From assembly GCA_024244665.1 (NCBI GenBank), contig JAAEOI010000376.1, forward strand, positions 18,501 through 82,500: a stretch of 64,000 nucleotides of DNA. The letters are read 5' to 3'. The DNA comes from Bacteroidota bacterium (GTDB lineage Bacteria; Bacteroidota; Bacteroidia; Bacteroidales; GCA-2748055). Under the pieces are notes generated by a model. It had not been told where the DNA came from and made no database searches. It was given only the letters and a program-made list of their open reading frames with translations. Both the position numbers and the translations under genes were made by a program. Position 1 is the stretch's first letter. Each line of letters opens with the position of its first letter. Of the stretch, positions 9,225 to 18,057 are shown in pieces.

Positions 9225-9794
9225 TTACTTCTTTTTCACTTTAGGAGCCATGAACATTGTCATGCGCTTCCCTTCAAGTTTCGGGAGTTGTTCAACTTTC
9301 CCAACTTCTTCAAGATCCTGGGCCAGTCTCAGCAACAGGATCTCTCCTTTTTCTTTATAAAGGATGGACCTTCCCTTGAAGAATACAAAGGCTTTCAGCT
9401 TTGCACCCTCATCCAGGAACTTCAGCGCATGTTTCAGTTTAAAACTGTAATCATGCTCATCTGTATTTGGTCCGAATCTGATCTCCTTCACCACAATTTT
9501 TGTGGCTTTGGATTTCATCTCCTTCTGTTTCTTCTTTTGTTGATAGAGGAACTTCTGATAGTCAATGGCCCTGCAAACGGGAGGATCGGCCTTGGGCGAA
9601 ATCTCCACCAGGTCGAGGTCCAGCGAGTCTGCAATTTTTAAAGCTTCGGTGAGGGTAACCACACCCGGAGTCTCTATGTTTTCACCAACCAGACGAACTG
9701 AAGTTGCGCGTATCTGTTGGTTAGTGCGGTAAAAGATCCGCTCTTTGTTACGGTTATCGTTGTTTCTTCTACGATAATGACCTGGTCCAGCTAT
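9225..9794 (-). CDS. infC: Translation initiation factor IF-3, AUA start
   Basis: 189 residues if started at ATA 9794-9792. IF-3 binds the 30S subunit, blocks premature 50S joining and checks start-codon and initiator-tRNA pairing. The frame contains [19 protein letters not shown], the normal IF-3 N-domain, upstream of the first conventional start codon (GTG 9662), so that GTG cannot be the start. An in-frame TAA at 9800-9798 limits the choice, and the only initiation-like codon before RRRNNDN is ATA, placed 8 bases after a perfect AGGAGG. Rare start codons (AUU and others) on infC are a known autoregulation device, because IF-3 rejects its own start. The C-domain ends [14 protein letters not shown]. 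It sits 22 bases after thrS. Confidence 0.92.
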   Translation of the reverse strand: MAGPGHYRRRNNDNRNKERIFYRTNQQIRATSVRLVGENIETPGVVTLTEALKIADSLDLDLVEISPKADPPVCRAIDYQKFLYQQKKKQKEMKSKATKIVVKEIRFGPNTDEHDYSFKLKHALKFLDEGAKLKAFVFFKGRSILYKEKGEILLLRLAQDLEEVGKVEQLPKLEGKRMTMFMAPKVKKK

Positions 9795-9802
9795 GGCTTA
9801 TT

Positions 9803-9808
9803 CCTCCT
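9803..9808 (-). promoter_or_regulatory. Strong ribosome binding site that fixes the infC start
   Basis: AGGAGG on the minus strand, between the thrS stop and the infC ATA, with 8 bases of spacing. Strong Shine-Dalgarno sites are uncommon in this window, which fits compensation for a poor start codon. Confidence 0.75.
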
Positions 9809-9816
9809 ATCTTTAG

Positions 9817-11772
9817 TTAAACTTCTGTCTTAATTTCTTCCAACTGCTTCCTTACTTCATCTTGCATAAAACCTGCAAATTCTTCCAGGCTCATACTCCC
9901 TTTATCACCTTCTCCCTGCCTGCGAACTGAAATTGTGTCGCTCTCCTGCTCCTTTTCGCCCACGATAAGCAGATATGGAATTCGCTTTAACTCGTTATCC
10001 CTGATCTTCTTACCAATCTTTTCGCTCCTCTCGTCAATCAGGGTGCGAATATCGTAATTTTTAAGGAAATTTGAAACTTTTTTTGCATAATCGTGATATT
10101 TTTCACTGATGGGCAGAATTACAGCCTGGTCTGGTGTGAGCCAAAGTGGGAATTTCCCTGCCGTATGTTCGATCAGTACAGCCACGAACCGTTCCATGGA
10201 TCCAAAGGGTGCACGGTGGATCATCACCGGCTGATGTTTCTGATTATCAGCCCCGATGTATTCCAGTTCGAAGCGTTCCGGGAGGTTGTAATCCACCTGG
10301 ATTGTTCCCAGTTGCCATTTGCGGCCCAGTGCATCCTTCACCATGAAGTCAAGTTTGGGACCGTAAAAGGCTGCCTCGCCATATTCCACAATTACATCCA
10401 TGCCTTTGGCTTCCACAGCTTCAAGAATGGCCGATTCGGCTTTATCCCAGTTCTCATCGGCGCCGATATATTTCTCCTTGTCATCGGGATCCCTCAATGA
10501 AACCTGGGTGACAAAATCTTTGAAGTCTAAAGTCTTAAAAATGTATAGGATGATGTCGATCACTTTAAGGAACTCTTCCTTCAGCTGATCGGGACGGCAG
10601 AAGATATGTGCATCATCCTGAGTGAATCCACGTACCCTTGTCAGTCCGTGCAACTCACCACTCTGTTCATACCTGTAGACAGTTCCGAATTCGGCCAGTC
10701 GAACAGGCAGGTCACGGTACGATCTGGGCTTGAACTTATAGATCTCACAGTGGTGGGGGCAGTTCATCGGTTTCAGCAGGAACTCTTCTCCCTCCTGGGG
10801 GGTGTTGATAGGCTGAAAACTGTCTTTCCCGTATTTGGCATAGTGTCCCGAAGTGACCCACAACTCCTTTTGCCCTATATGCGGGGTGATTACAGGCTCA
10901 TATCCATAATCACGCTGCACCTGTTTCAGGAAATTTTCCAGTCGCTCTCTTAACTGGGCGCCTTTGGGAAGCCACAGAGGCAGCCCGGGACCGACTCTTT
11001 GAGAAAAAGTAAAGAGCTCCAGTTCCTTGCCCAGCTTACGATGGTCACGTAGTTTGGCCTGCTCCAGCAGTTCCAGGTGCTCCTCCAACAATTTTGCTTT
11101 TGGGAAAGATACCCCATAAATCCTGGTCAGCTGTTTTCGGGTTTCATCGCCTCTCCAGTAGGCACCTGCCACGCTCAGTAGCCTGATGGCCTTGATGGGT
11201 GAGGTGTCGGGAAGGTGTGGCCCCCGGCAGAGGTCAGTAAAACTGCCCTGCTGGTAAAAGGAGATGGTTCCATCCTCCAGGTCATTGATCAGTTCGGTCT
11301 TGTATTCATCCCCCTTGTTTTTGAAGAACTCCAGGGCCTCCTGTTTGGTCACTTCCTTTCGCGAGTATCCGTTTTTCAGCGAGACCAGCTCCTTCATTTT
11401 CTTCTCGATCTTTGGAAGGTCCCCGTCGGTTATGATCACATCCTCACCCGGATCCACATCATAGTAGAAACCGTTCTCGATGGCGGGCCCGATCCCAAAC
11501 TTGGTACCCGGATAGAGTGCTTCAACGGCTTCAGCCATCAGGTGTGCAGAGGAGTGCCAGAAAGCCTGCTTCCCATCCTCGGTGTCAAACTTATTCAGCT
11601 TAATGGAAGCATCATGGGTGATGGGCCGTGTTACATCCCACAACTCATCATCCACATTGACGGACACTACTTCACGTGCCAGGCTGTTGCTCAGGCTCCT
11701 GGCAATATCCAATCCGGATATACCCGATTCATATTCCCGAACAGAGCCGTCAGGGAGTGTTATATTGATCAT
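9817..11772 (-). CDS. thrS: Threonyl-tRNA synthetase
   Basis: 651 residues. It charges tRNA-Thr and edits Ser-tRNA-Thr. Domains in order: N-terminal TGS (residues 1-60, [17 protein letters not shown]), the editing domain with [12 protein letters not shown] (HxxxH zinc/editing motif near residue 75) and [12 protein letters not shown], the class II catalytic core with [12 protein letters not shown] and [12 protein letters not shown], and the C-terminal anticodon-binding domain (residues about 545-651). Length and order are standard. First gene of thrS-infC-rpmI-rplT, with a TAAATTTG promoter element 30 bases upstream of the ATG. Confidence 0.97.
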   Translation of the reverse strand: MINITLPDGSVREYESGISGLDIARSLSNSLAREVVSVNVDDELWDVTRPITHDASIKLNKFDTEDGKQAFWHSSAHLMAEAVEALYPGTKFGIGPAIENGFYYDVDPGEDVIITDGDLPKIEKKMKELVSLKNGYSRKEVTKQEALEFFKNKGDEYKTELINDLEDGTISFYQQGSFTDLCRGPHLPDTSPIKAIRLLSVAGAYWRGDETRKQLTRIYGVSFPKAKLLEEHLELLEQAKLRDHRKLGKELELFTFSQRVGPGLPLWLPKGAQLRERLENFLKQVQRDYGYEPVITPHIGQKELWVTSGHYAKYGKDSFQPINTPQEGEEFLLKPMNCPHHCEIYKFKPRSYRDLPVRLAEFGTVYRYEQSGELHGLTRVRGFTQDDAHIFCRPDQLKEEFLKVIDIILYIFKTLDFKDFVTQVSLRDPDDKEKYIGADENWDKAESAILEAVEAKGMDVIVEYGEAAFYGPKLDFMVKDALGRKWQLGTIQVDYNLPERFELEYIGADNQKHQPVMIHRAPFGSMERFVAVLIEHTAGKFPLWLTPDQAVILPISEKYHDYAKKVSNFLKNYDIRTLIDERSEKIGKKIRDNELKRIPYLLIVGEKEQESDTISVRRQGEGDKGSMSLEEFAGFMQDEVRKQLEEIKTEV

Positions 11773-11802
11773 TGAATTCTTTATCTAAAAATTAATAAGC
11801 TG

Positions 11803-11810
11803 CAAATTTA
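11803..11810 (-). promoter_or_regulatory. Promoter -7 box for thrS operon
   Basis: TAAATTTG on the minus strand, an exact TAnnTTTG match, about 30 bases before the thrS ATG. No clear TTTG was found at the usual -33 distance. Confidence 0.5.
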
Positions 11811-11836
11811 GTAAAAATGTGCATGCACTCGTCTTT

Positions 11837-13666
11837 CTAGGCATTAATCAATTTACTGAGCAGGTCCTGCCTTCCCATTCGGATTAATTCCCTTTTAATC
11901 ACCTGCCTGTACTCTTTCTTATACCAGAAAAAGAACATGAGCTGTCTGCTTTTCTCATCTGTCGTTTTTGCCGTGACTACCTTCTTTAAGGTATAAGGGT
12001 TGTAGCCACTATAATACATGACAGTAGCCAGGGTCATGGGAGTGGGTGTGAAATCCTGTACCTGTTCCAGGCGATAACCCTGTTGCTTGGTGGTCAGGGC
12101 GAGTTCAGCCATATCTTCGGTGCTACAGTGGGGGTGACTGGATATGACGTAGGGGATGATTTGCTGGTTCAGGCCCTCATCTGAATTGATCTTTTTGAAG
12201 TCCTTATACAGTCGGTCAAATAAGTGATAGTCTGGCTTTCTCATTATATCCAGCACCTCTTTTGCGCTGTGCTCAGGAGCCACCTTTAGTCGCCCCGATA
12301 CATGATTCTTCACCAGTTCACGAAAGTATTTCCTGAAATGGTTGATGTCGTTATTTTGCTTCAGAAAATCGTATCGTATCCCGCTGCCGATGCTAATTTT
12401 TTTAATTCCCTTTACTTTAGAGGCTTCATGGTAGAGGGAGGTCAGAGGACGATGATCTGTATCCAGGTTTTTGCAAATCGAAGGGTAGAGGCACGAGGGA
12501 CGTTTGCACTTGCCGCAAATCTCTTCATTAAAACCCTTCATCCGGTACATGTTGGCAGACGGCCCTCCCAGATCGCTGATATAGCCTACAAAGTCGGGCA
12601 TATCAGCCACCTGCTTCACTTCTCTTAATATAGAATCTTTTGTCCGGCTTTGTACAAACTTTCCCTGGTGGGCAGAGATGGTACAGAAGCTGCAGCCCCC
12701 AAAGCAACCCCTGTGTATATTGATTGAATGCCGGATCATTTCATAGGCCGGAATCGGGTTTTTCTTCTGGTATTTGGGATGAGGCAGCCTGGTGTAGGGA
12801 AGATCATAGATCCGGTCCAGATCTTTGCCTTCGGGCAGGGTGATGGGTGGATTTACCAGCAGAATCCCCCGACCGGCCTTTTGAGTGATCGTGCCGGGAT
12901 GCATCATGTTTGAAGCGGTTTCTATCTGTGCAAAATTCTCGGCAAACTTCCTTTTATCCCTCAGGCACTCTTCATGCGCATGCAGGCGGATGACCTGCTT
13001 ATCACCAATTATTTTCCTGGCTTCGGCTGCACTACGCAAAATAACCGTCTGACCGAGGCCGGTAATCTGACCGAAGGGAACCCCATTATCCAGCAATTTT
13101 GCAAGTTCCAGGATGGTATGCTCAGCCATTCCGTAGGTGATCATATCAGCACCGGAGTCGCACAGTATGCCGGGCCTGAGCCGGTCTTCCCAATAATCGT
13201 AATGAGTTAATCGCCGCAATGATGCTTCGACCCCACCCAGTATCACAGGTGTGTCGGGGAAATGCTGTTTCAGGGCAGCAGTATATACCGAAGTGGGGTA
13301 GTCGGGCCTGAAACCGGATACATTTCCGGGAGTGTAGGCATCTGTCGACCGGCGTCTTTTTCGGGCGGTATAGTGGTTTACCATGGAATCCATGGCTCCG
13401 GCCGAGACCCCGAAGAACAGCCTGGGTTTGCCCAGTTTCTTAAAGTCCCGCAAATCATCCTGCCAGTTGGGCTGCGGGATAATGGCCACACGGTAACCCG
13501 CTTCTTCCAGCACTCTTCCGATAACCGGTATCCCAAAAGCCGGATGATCCACATAGGCATCTCCTGTAAAGAGAATCACATCCAGCTCCTCCCAGCCCAG
13601 GGCCTTTACTTCTTTTGCTGTGGTGGGCAGATATTTTGATATGTGAGGGTAGGCCCCGTGATCCAT
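11837..13666 (-). CDS. YgiQ family radical SAM protein
   Basis: 609 residues. The family combines an N-terminal region (AYVDHPAFGIPVIGRVLE) with a radical SAM core whose 4Fe-4S cysteines are C321, C325 and C328 in RGCFGGCSFC. A second Cys cluster follows (ICGKCKRPSCLYPSIC), and the C-terminal third has QQIIPYVISSHPHC. The substrate of YgiQ is not established; the core generates a 5'-deoxyadenosyl radical. Length matches the family. The start ATG 13666 gives MDHGAYPHISKYLPTT. A 34-codon ORF ends 11 bases upstream. Confidence 0.88.
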   Translation of the reverse strand: MDHGAYPHISKYLPTTAKEVKALGWEELDVILFTGDAYVDHPAFGIPVIGRVLEEAGYRVAIIPQPNWQDDLRDFKKLGKPRLFFGVSAGAMDSMVNHYTARKRRRSTDAYTPGNVSGFRPDYPTSVYTAALKQHFPDTPVILGGVEASLRRLTHYDYWEDRLRPGILCDSGADMITYGMAEHTILELAKLLDNGVPFGQITGLGQTVILRSAAEARKIIGDKQVIRLHAHEECLRDKRKFAENFAQIETASNMMHPGTITQKAGRGILLVNPPITLPEGKDLDRIYDLPYTRLPHPKYQKKNPIPAYEMIRHSINIHRGCFGGCSFCTISAHQGKFVQSRTKDSILREVKQVADMPDFVGYISDLGGPSANMYRMKGFNEEICGKCKRPSCLYPSICKNLDTDHRPLTSLYHEASKVKGIKKISIGSGIRYDFLKQNNDINHFRKYFRELVKNHVSGRLKVAPEHSAKEVLDIMRKPDYHLFDRLYKDFKKINSDEGLNQQIIPYVISSHPHCSTEDMAELALTTKQQGYRLEQVQDFTPTPMTLATVMYYSGYNPYTLKKVVTAKTTDEKSRQLMFFFWYKKEYRQVIKRELIRMGRQDLLSKLINA

Positions 13667-13677
13667 TGTGTTTCCGT

Positions 13678-13782
13678 TTAGAGATTCTCCAGGATAAAAT
13701 CGGTATGGGCCTGCACCAGTTCCTCGGAAAGTCTATTAAGCGCAAGCGCAACTAAAATAAGTGCATAACTAATCCGCTTCAT
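13678..13782 (-). CDS. Possible 34-residue peptide upstream of ygiQ-like gene
   Basis: ATG 13782 to TAA 13678, starting MKRISYALILVALALNRLSE, with a basic start and a hydrophobic run like a short signal or membrane peptide. It ends 11 bases before the radical SAM start and no other gene covers this stretch. It could be a leader peptide or chance; no homologue is recognised and no ribosome site is clear. Confidence 0.25.
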   Translation of the reverse strand: MKRISYALILVALALNRLSEELVQAHTDFILENL

Positions 13783-13906
13783 ACTGCTTTGATTCAGGGC
13801 TTTTAAATATTTTAGTAAAGGAAGAAAAAAGCTTTCGTAAAACAAATATCAAGTTTGGCATGTTATTTGAAAACTGATACAGTAAGAAACTTTAAACCCA
13901 ATTGTC

Positions 13907-14668
13907 ATGAAACGTTTATATATCATAATACCGATCCTGTCGCTGCTCCTGGCAGCTTGTACGCCGGAGCCCTATGCAGAAGCAGTCTATACTCCCCATG
14001 ATCCATGGGTAGGAGAAGACATTGAATTTACCAGCCTTTCCACTAACACTAATGGTGTGGAGTGGACCATGGGCGACGGAACCTCTTCCTCATCTTCAAA
14101 TGTGGTCCACTATTATATCGATCCTGGCAGCTATCCTGTAATGCTGAGGGCTTTTGGTAAAAAGGATGGTGTCAGCGTGGCGTCATTTGTTGTGGAAGTG
14201 TATGGTTCAGAGCTTAAGGTTATCGTTAAAGATATTGTGGATGATTATCTCATTGAAGAGGCAAGTGTTGTACTTTTCAATTCCCATGATGCATGGATGG
14301 ATCTGGATTACGACAACGGAACCGAGGAACAATTGACAAACCGGTATGGAGAATGCTATTTTTCTGATTTGAGTTATCAAAAGTATTACGTGGATGTATA
14401 CTACAGGCTAGGGAATACTGGCTATATAAATGAACTTCTTGGTATTGAAGATCCCGAAAGGTGGATCGAAACGCAGGACTTACCAGGTGGATGGGACCAC
14501 ACCTTTATTGCATACGTGGATGAAGTGGAATTTACAGATCAAAAGAAATCCTCAGGACGGCATATTGAGCGTAGCCCACTCAGCAAGCCCAAGAGACAAT
14601 CCGGAAAAAGTCCCACAGACCTACCAGTCAAAGAGAACAAAACCAGCACCAAGCTGGAGAGAAAATAA
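13907..14668 (+). CDS. PKD-domain lipoprotein
   Basis: 253 residues. The lipoprotein signal MKRLYIIIPILSLLLAACTP has Cys at residue 18. Residues about 28-95 form a PKD-like beta-sandwich, with the hallmark VEWTMGDGTSSS followed by VVHYYIDPGSYPVMLRAF. Residues 100-215 look like a second beta-rich domain (LKVIVKDIVDDYLIEEASVVLF, read in parts). The last 45 residues are basic and Ser/Lys-rich and probably unstructured. PKD domains mediate protein or glycan contacts at the cell surface; no catalytic motif is seen. It is a single gene, divergent from the ygiQ-like gene. Confidence 0.75.
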   Translation: MKRLYIIIPILSLLLAACTPEPYAEAVYTPHDPWVGEDIEFTSLSTNTNGVEWTMGDGTSSSSSNVVHYYIDPGSYPVMLRAFGKKDGVSVASFVVEVYGSELKVIVKDIVDDYLIEEASVVLFNSHDAWMDLDYDNGTEEQLTNRYGECYFSDLSYQKYYVDVYYRLGNTGYINELLGIEDPERWIETQDLPGGWDHTFIAYVDEVEFTDQKKSSGRHIERSPLSKPKRQSGKSPTDLPVKENKTSTKLERK

Positions 14669-14705
14669 TTTCGGTCTGACGGGTAGTTCCAAACCAAAAA
14701 AATTA

Positions 14706-14713
14706 TATATTTG
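14706..14713 (+). promoter_or_regulatory. Promoter -7 box of the tRNA-Leu transcript
   Basis: TATATTTG, an exact TAnnTTTG match, continued as GCACCCC. The same extension appears before the ABC-F gene at 61 kb. It lies about 190 bases upstream of the first tRNA-Leu, so a leader precedes the tRNAs. Confidence 0.6.
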
Positions 14714-14752
14714 CACCCCTGAAACTCCAAAAAGGTTTCGGGGGTGTTCTTT
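14714..14752 (+). terminator. 12-bp hairpin with U-rich tail
   Basis: CACCCC-T-GAAAC (14714-14725) pairs with GTTTC-G-GGGGTG (14735-14746), followed by TTCTTT. It may terminate the PKD lipoprotein transcript or form the first hairpin of the tRNA leader, because it starts right at the predicted transcription start of the TATATTTG promoter. Confidence 0.55.
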
Positions 14753-14758
14753 AATAAT

Positions 14759-14849
14759 ATTGGCCCAGATGGCAGGGCCGACCGTTAAGAAATGATCCTG
14801 TGGATCATTTTAGGGAGGAGCCAGCCCGAGGGAGGCCAATTCCGCCATC
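14759..14849 (+). other. Structured leader with sequence related to the tRNA-Leu 5' half
   Basis: ATTGGCC (14759-14765) and GGCCAAT (14834-14840) could close a stem. A perfect 9-bp hairpin with a TGT loop lies at 14790-14810. GCCCAGATGGC (14763-14773) equals the first 11 bases of both tRNA-Leu genes, and CCAATTCCGCCATC (14836-14849) is the exact complement of tRNA bases 6-19. No full cloverleaf can be drawn. It may be a small RNA, a processing element or a decayed tRNA copy. Confidence 0.45.
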
Positions 14850-14904
14850 CTTAATAGGATTGAAAGGAGAGGCCGAAGTTCTTTATGTTATTTAGTCATC
14901 AAAT

Positions 14905-14988
14905 GCCCAGATGGCGGAATTGGTAGACGCGCTAGTTTCAGGGACTAGTGTACGCAAGTACGTGCAGGTTCGAGTCCTGTTCTGGGCA
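14905..14988 (+). tRNA. tRNA-Leu (CAG)
   Basis: Acceptor stem GCCCAGA/TCTGGGC, D-arm GCGGAATTGGTAGACGC, and anticodon stem CTAGT/ACTAG around TTCAGGG, giving CAG. A long variable arm (TGTACGCAAGTACG) and GGTTCGAGTCC T-arm follow, with discriminator A. CCA is not encoded. Class II shape and discriminator fit leucine. Confidence 0.95.
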
Positions 14989-15086
14989 CTATGCGGCAAT
15001 ACCCGCATAAGATGAAAGTTCGTAAAGTCTTAAAAGGCCATAAAGTAGTTTACTTGTGACTTTGACTTTCGACTTTTGACTCGTTT

Positions 15087-15172
15087 GCCCAGATGGCGGA
15101 ATTGGTAGACGCGCTAGGTTGAGGGCCTAGTGACCTTTTTTGGTCGTGCAAGTTCGATTCTTGTTCTGGGCA
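15087..15172 (+). tRNA. tRNA-Leu (GAG)
   Basis: Same acceptor stem and D-arm as the previous tRNA (the first 30 or so bases are identical). Anticodon stem CTAGG/CCTAG surrounds TTGAGGG, giving GAG. The long variable arm is TGACCTTTTTTGGTCG and the T-arm is AGTTCGATTCT; discriminator A, no encoded CCA. It lies 98 bases after the CAG tRNA and probably shares its precursor. Confidence 0.95.
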
Positions 15173-15184
15173 CACAAAATAATT

Positions 15185-15229
15185 AACCAGCTTTTGAAAG
15201 TCGATTCGACAATCAAAGCTGGTTTTTTC
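15185..15229 (+). terminator. Intrinsic terminator after the tRNA-Leu pair
   Basis: AACCAGCTTT (15185-15194) pairs with AAAGCTGGTT (15215-15224), and six T residues follow on the plus strand. It ends directly at the stop of the convergent isomerase-like gene. Confidence 0.85.
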
Positions 15230-16204
15230 TTATAGCAGGATATTTTTGCAGTATTTGACGCATTTGCCGGTCTCTGTTACAGCATCGGAGTCTTCAGGAA
15301 TCAGGTATTCCAGTTCGATATCACAGTAGATGTCCCAGCCATTGTCCTGAACCAGCTTAAGGATGTCATCCAGGGGAGTGTCACCCTCGCCCCAGGGAGC
15401 ATTGATGTCTGACGGATCGGCTTCTTTGGCTGTTTTGTCCTTCAGGTGGAGGCTGAAAATGCGGTCGTGCAGCTTCTCGATCAAGGGATTGGGATGTACG
15501 CCGGTGGCGCCAAAATAGTGGCCCACATCCAGGTTCAGCATATTGGCAGGTGAATAGGCCAGGTACTCTTCAAAATTGAATGTGGAATCCCTCGGCTGAC
15601 CGTGGTTGTGGAAGACAGCGTACATGCCGTGCTTTTCGGCAATAGGTCCCAGTCTTTTGCAGGCCTCATGTCCGATCTCGTTACTGACTCCTTCTGCACC
15701 CATAATTTTTGCAGATTCAAAGGCGTAGTCGATCTCTTCGTCACTCCACCTCGAAGGTGAAAACTTCACCAAATGTATATTTACCCCGGCATCATCAAAC
15801 ATTTTCTTCAGCTCGATGTATTTATCGGCGGAAACGCTGCTGACTCTCCACTCAGAAATCTTCTTCACGGATGCTTCGCGTTTCTCCAGAAAAGCGTCTT
15901 TCTCCTCTTGTGAGAACTCTATATAGTTTTTTGGCCGTCTGAGTTCTTTAGGAGCCCCTGCGTACTCTTCAACCACGCTTCCCATCAGTTCAATGGAGCT
16001 GATCCCGGTCGTATGGCAGTAATTAATGATGTCATGGGGTGTGCCGGGCATGCTACGCCAGCTGTAGGTGATAACACCGATCTGGACCCCGTTGAAGTTT
16101 GAATCAGGTTTGATGGTCTGGTTTGTGAATCCGGTGAAGAGCATGGAGAGAGCCATGGTTGCCACCATCAGGAATGCAACTCTGGGTACGTTTCTTTTTG
16201 TCAT
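15230..16204 (-). CDS. Exported sugar phosphate isomerase/epimerase-like TIM barrel
   Basis: 324 residues from ATG 16204; an upstream in-frame extension to 16303 gives a poor N-terminus, whereas MTKRNVPRVAFLMVATMALS starts a clear signal peptide. The mature part is an AP_endonuc_2/xylose-isomerase-like TIM barrel: GVQIGVITYSWRSM, IELMG, the metal-ligand type segments NEIGHEACK and VFHNHGQP, LDVGHYFGATG, SLHLKDK and YCDIELE near the end. Relatives in Bacteroidota are periplasmic and act on sugars or inositol-like compounds; the exact reaction cannot be read. It stands alone, convergent to the tRNA genes. Confidence 0.8.
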   Translation of the reverse strand: MTKRNVPRVAFLMVATMALSMLFTGFTNQTIKPDSNFNGVQIGVITYSWRSMPGTPHDIINYCHTTGISSIELMGSVVEEYAGAPKELRRPKNYIEFSQEEKDAFLEKREASVKKISEWRVSSVSADKYIELKKMFDDAGVNIHLVKFSPSRWSDEEIDYAFESAKIMGAEGVSNEIGHEACKRLGPIAEKHGMYAVFHNHGQPRDSTFNFEEYLAYSPANMLNLDVGHYFGATGVHPNPLIEKLHDRIFSLHLKDKTAKEADPSDINAPWGEGDTPLDDILKLVQDNGWDIYCDIELEYLIPEDSDAVTETGKCVKYCKNILL

Positions 16205-16435
16205 TTGAAAATTGATTTTGGTGAGTAAATATTTTCTATTCCGGTATACGGCTGAAAGCAGGATAATAATGGAGAATCTTATCCGGAGTGCATTGTATTT
16301 CATAGTATGCTTGCATATTTATTGTGTACGGGTAAAACTAGTAATAAATATAGGTAAATTAGCAGGTACAAGACACTCACTGGAACCCCTTATCAATGTT
16401 TGCTTTCCAGGTCACCGTAAAAAATTTGTAATTTA

Positions 16436-18028
16436 ATGAATATGAGGGAGAGTGGTAGGGAGGCCATTATAAAACAGATTACGGACCGTGGAACGGAATG
16501 GGACCTGGTGATTATCGGAGGGGGAGCATCCGGACTGGGTGCAGCACTGGAGTCGGTATCCAGGGGGTACAGCACCCTGTTACTGGAACAGCATGACTTT
16601 GCCAAGGGTACATCCAGCCGGAGCACAAAACTGATCCATGGAGGGGTCAGGTACCTGGCTCAGGGGAATATTCCCCTCGTACTGGAGGCCCTTCGGGAAC
16701 GTGGCCGTTTGCAGCGAAATGCACCACACCTGGTAAAGTCACAGGGCTTTGTAATCCCGTGCTATTCCTGGTGGTGCGTACCTTTTTATACAATAGGGCT
16801 TACCCTGTACGATATAATGGCTGGCAAACTGGGAATCGGCCGTTCGGTACCTTTTTCAAAAAAGAGGACCATCAAGGCATTACCTTCCATCAAATCTTCA
16901 GGTTTACAGGGAGGTGTCAGATACTACGATTGCCAGTTTGATGATTCAAGGCTGGCCATTAATCTGTGCCAGACCATACAGGAGCAGGGAGGTGTTGTAC
17001 TGAATTATGCCGGTGTTACCGGAATATTGAAGAAGGAAGGAAGGATTTCAGGAGTGAAGGTAAGCGATGCGGAGAGTGGGAAGGAGTATGAAATCAGGGC
17101 CAGAGGGGTAATTAATGCTACCGGTGTATTTGTGGACAATATCCTTAAAATGGATGATCCCCGGACTCCTGATGTGGTGAAGCCGAGCCAGGGCATCCAC
17201 ATTGTACTGGACCGGAAATTCATGAATGGAGAGGAGGCATTGATGATTCCCAATACCAGTGATGGAAGGGTATTGTTTGCTGTGCCGTGGCATAATAAAC
17301 TGGTAGTGGGAACCACTGATGTTGAGAAGCATGAGGCCCTGCTGGAACCGCATGCGGAGGAGGATGAGATAGAGTATATCCTTGAAACAGCAGGAAGGTA
17401 CATGGTTCCGGCTCCCCTGAAAGGAGATATTCTCAGCCTGTTTACCGGGCTTCGTCCCCTGGCTGCTTCCACTGGTGAAGGGAAGAAAACCAAGGAGATA
17501 TCCCGGGGACACAGGATCATGGTTTCCGGATCCGGACTGGTTACTATTATAGGTGGGAAGTGGACCACCTACCGCAAGATGGCCGAGGATGTGGTAAGCC
17601 GGGTTGCCCGTTTCAGCCTGAACAGTGAAAAAAAATCGCAAACTAAAAACTTGAAAATCCATGGTTATCAGAGGGAAGTGGACTTTTGTGATCCCTTCTA
17701 CTGGTATGGCTCTGATTATGGGGAAATTTTGAAAATGGTAGAAAAGGATTCCCGGATGGGAGAGAAAATCAGTGAAAGTCTCAACATCATCAAAGCCCAG
17801 GTTGTATGGTCGGTTTGTGAAGAGATGGCGCGCACCGTGGAAGATTTTCTTTCAAGGCGAACCCGGGCCATTCAACTGGACGCACGGGAGAGCATCCGAA
17901 TAGCTCCCATTGTTGCTGAGATCATGGCAGGGGAGCTGGGAAATGATAGGACATGGGTGAAGTCACAGGCTGATTCCTTTACCAGGCTTGCCAGCAACTA
18001 CATTTTATCCAACTCCCCCAAATCATAA
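16436..18028 (+). CDS. glpD: FAD-dependent glycerol-3-phosphate dehydrogenase
   Basis: 530 residues. It oxidises glycerol-3-phosphate to dihydroxyacetone phosphate and passes electrons to the quinone pool at the inner membrane. The FAD-binding start [17 protein letters not shown] (Rossmann Gly at residues 28-34) and [20 protein letters not shown] are diagnostic; the DAO fold continues to about residue 360 ([20 protein letters not shown]) and a C-terminal DAO_C domain carries [13 protein letters not shown]. Length is typical. First gene of a glycerol locus, 29 bases before glpK. No exact TAnnTTTG box was found in the 231-base upstream gap. Confidence 0.93.
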   Translation: MNMRESGREAIIKQITDRGTEWDLVIIGGGASGLGAALESVSRGYSTLLLEQHDFAKGTSSRSTKLIHGGVRYLAQGNIPLVLEALRERGRLQRNAPHLVKSQGFVIPCYSWWCVPFYTIGLTLYDIMAGKLGIGRSVPFSKKRTIKALPSIKSSGLQGGVRYYDCQFDDSRLAINLCQTIQEQGGVVLNYAGVTGILKKEGRISGVKVSDAESGKEYEIRARGVINATGVFVDNILKMDDPRTPDVVKPSQGIHIVLDRKFMNGEEALMIPNTSDGRVLFAVPWHNKLVVGTTDVEKHEALLEPHAEEDEIEYILETAGRYMVPAPLKGDILSLFTGLRPLAASTGEGKKTKEISRGHRIMVSGSGLVTIIGGKWTTYRKMAEDVVSRVARFSLNSEKKSQTKNLKIHGYQREVDFCDPFYWYGSDYGEILKMVEKDSRMGEKISESLNIIKAQVVWSVCEEMARTVEDFLSRRTRAIQLDARESIRIAPIVAEIMAGELGNDRTWVKSQADSFTRLASNYILSNSPKS

Positions 18029-18057
18029 CTATTTACACCAAACTTATTGCCATTGCT

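Noticed and set aside
9225..9662. Starting infC at GTG 9662
   Set aside because: It would remove the conserved IF-3 N-domain helix, which is visible in frame upstream.
14763..14850. A third tRNA-Leu gene in the leader
   Set aside because: The 5' 11 bases match, but no anticodon arm, T-arm or closing acceptor strand can be drawn.
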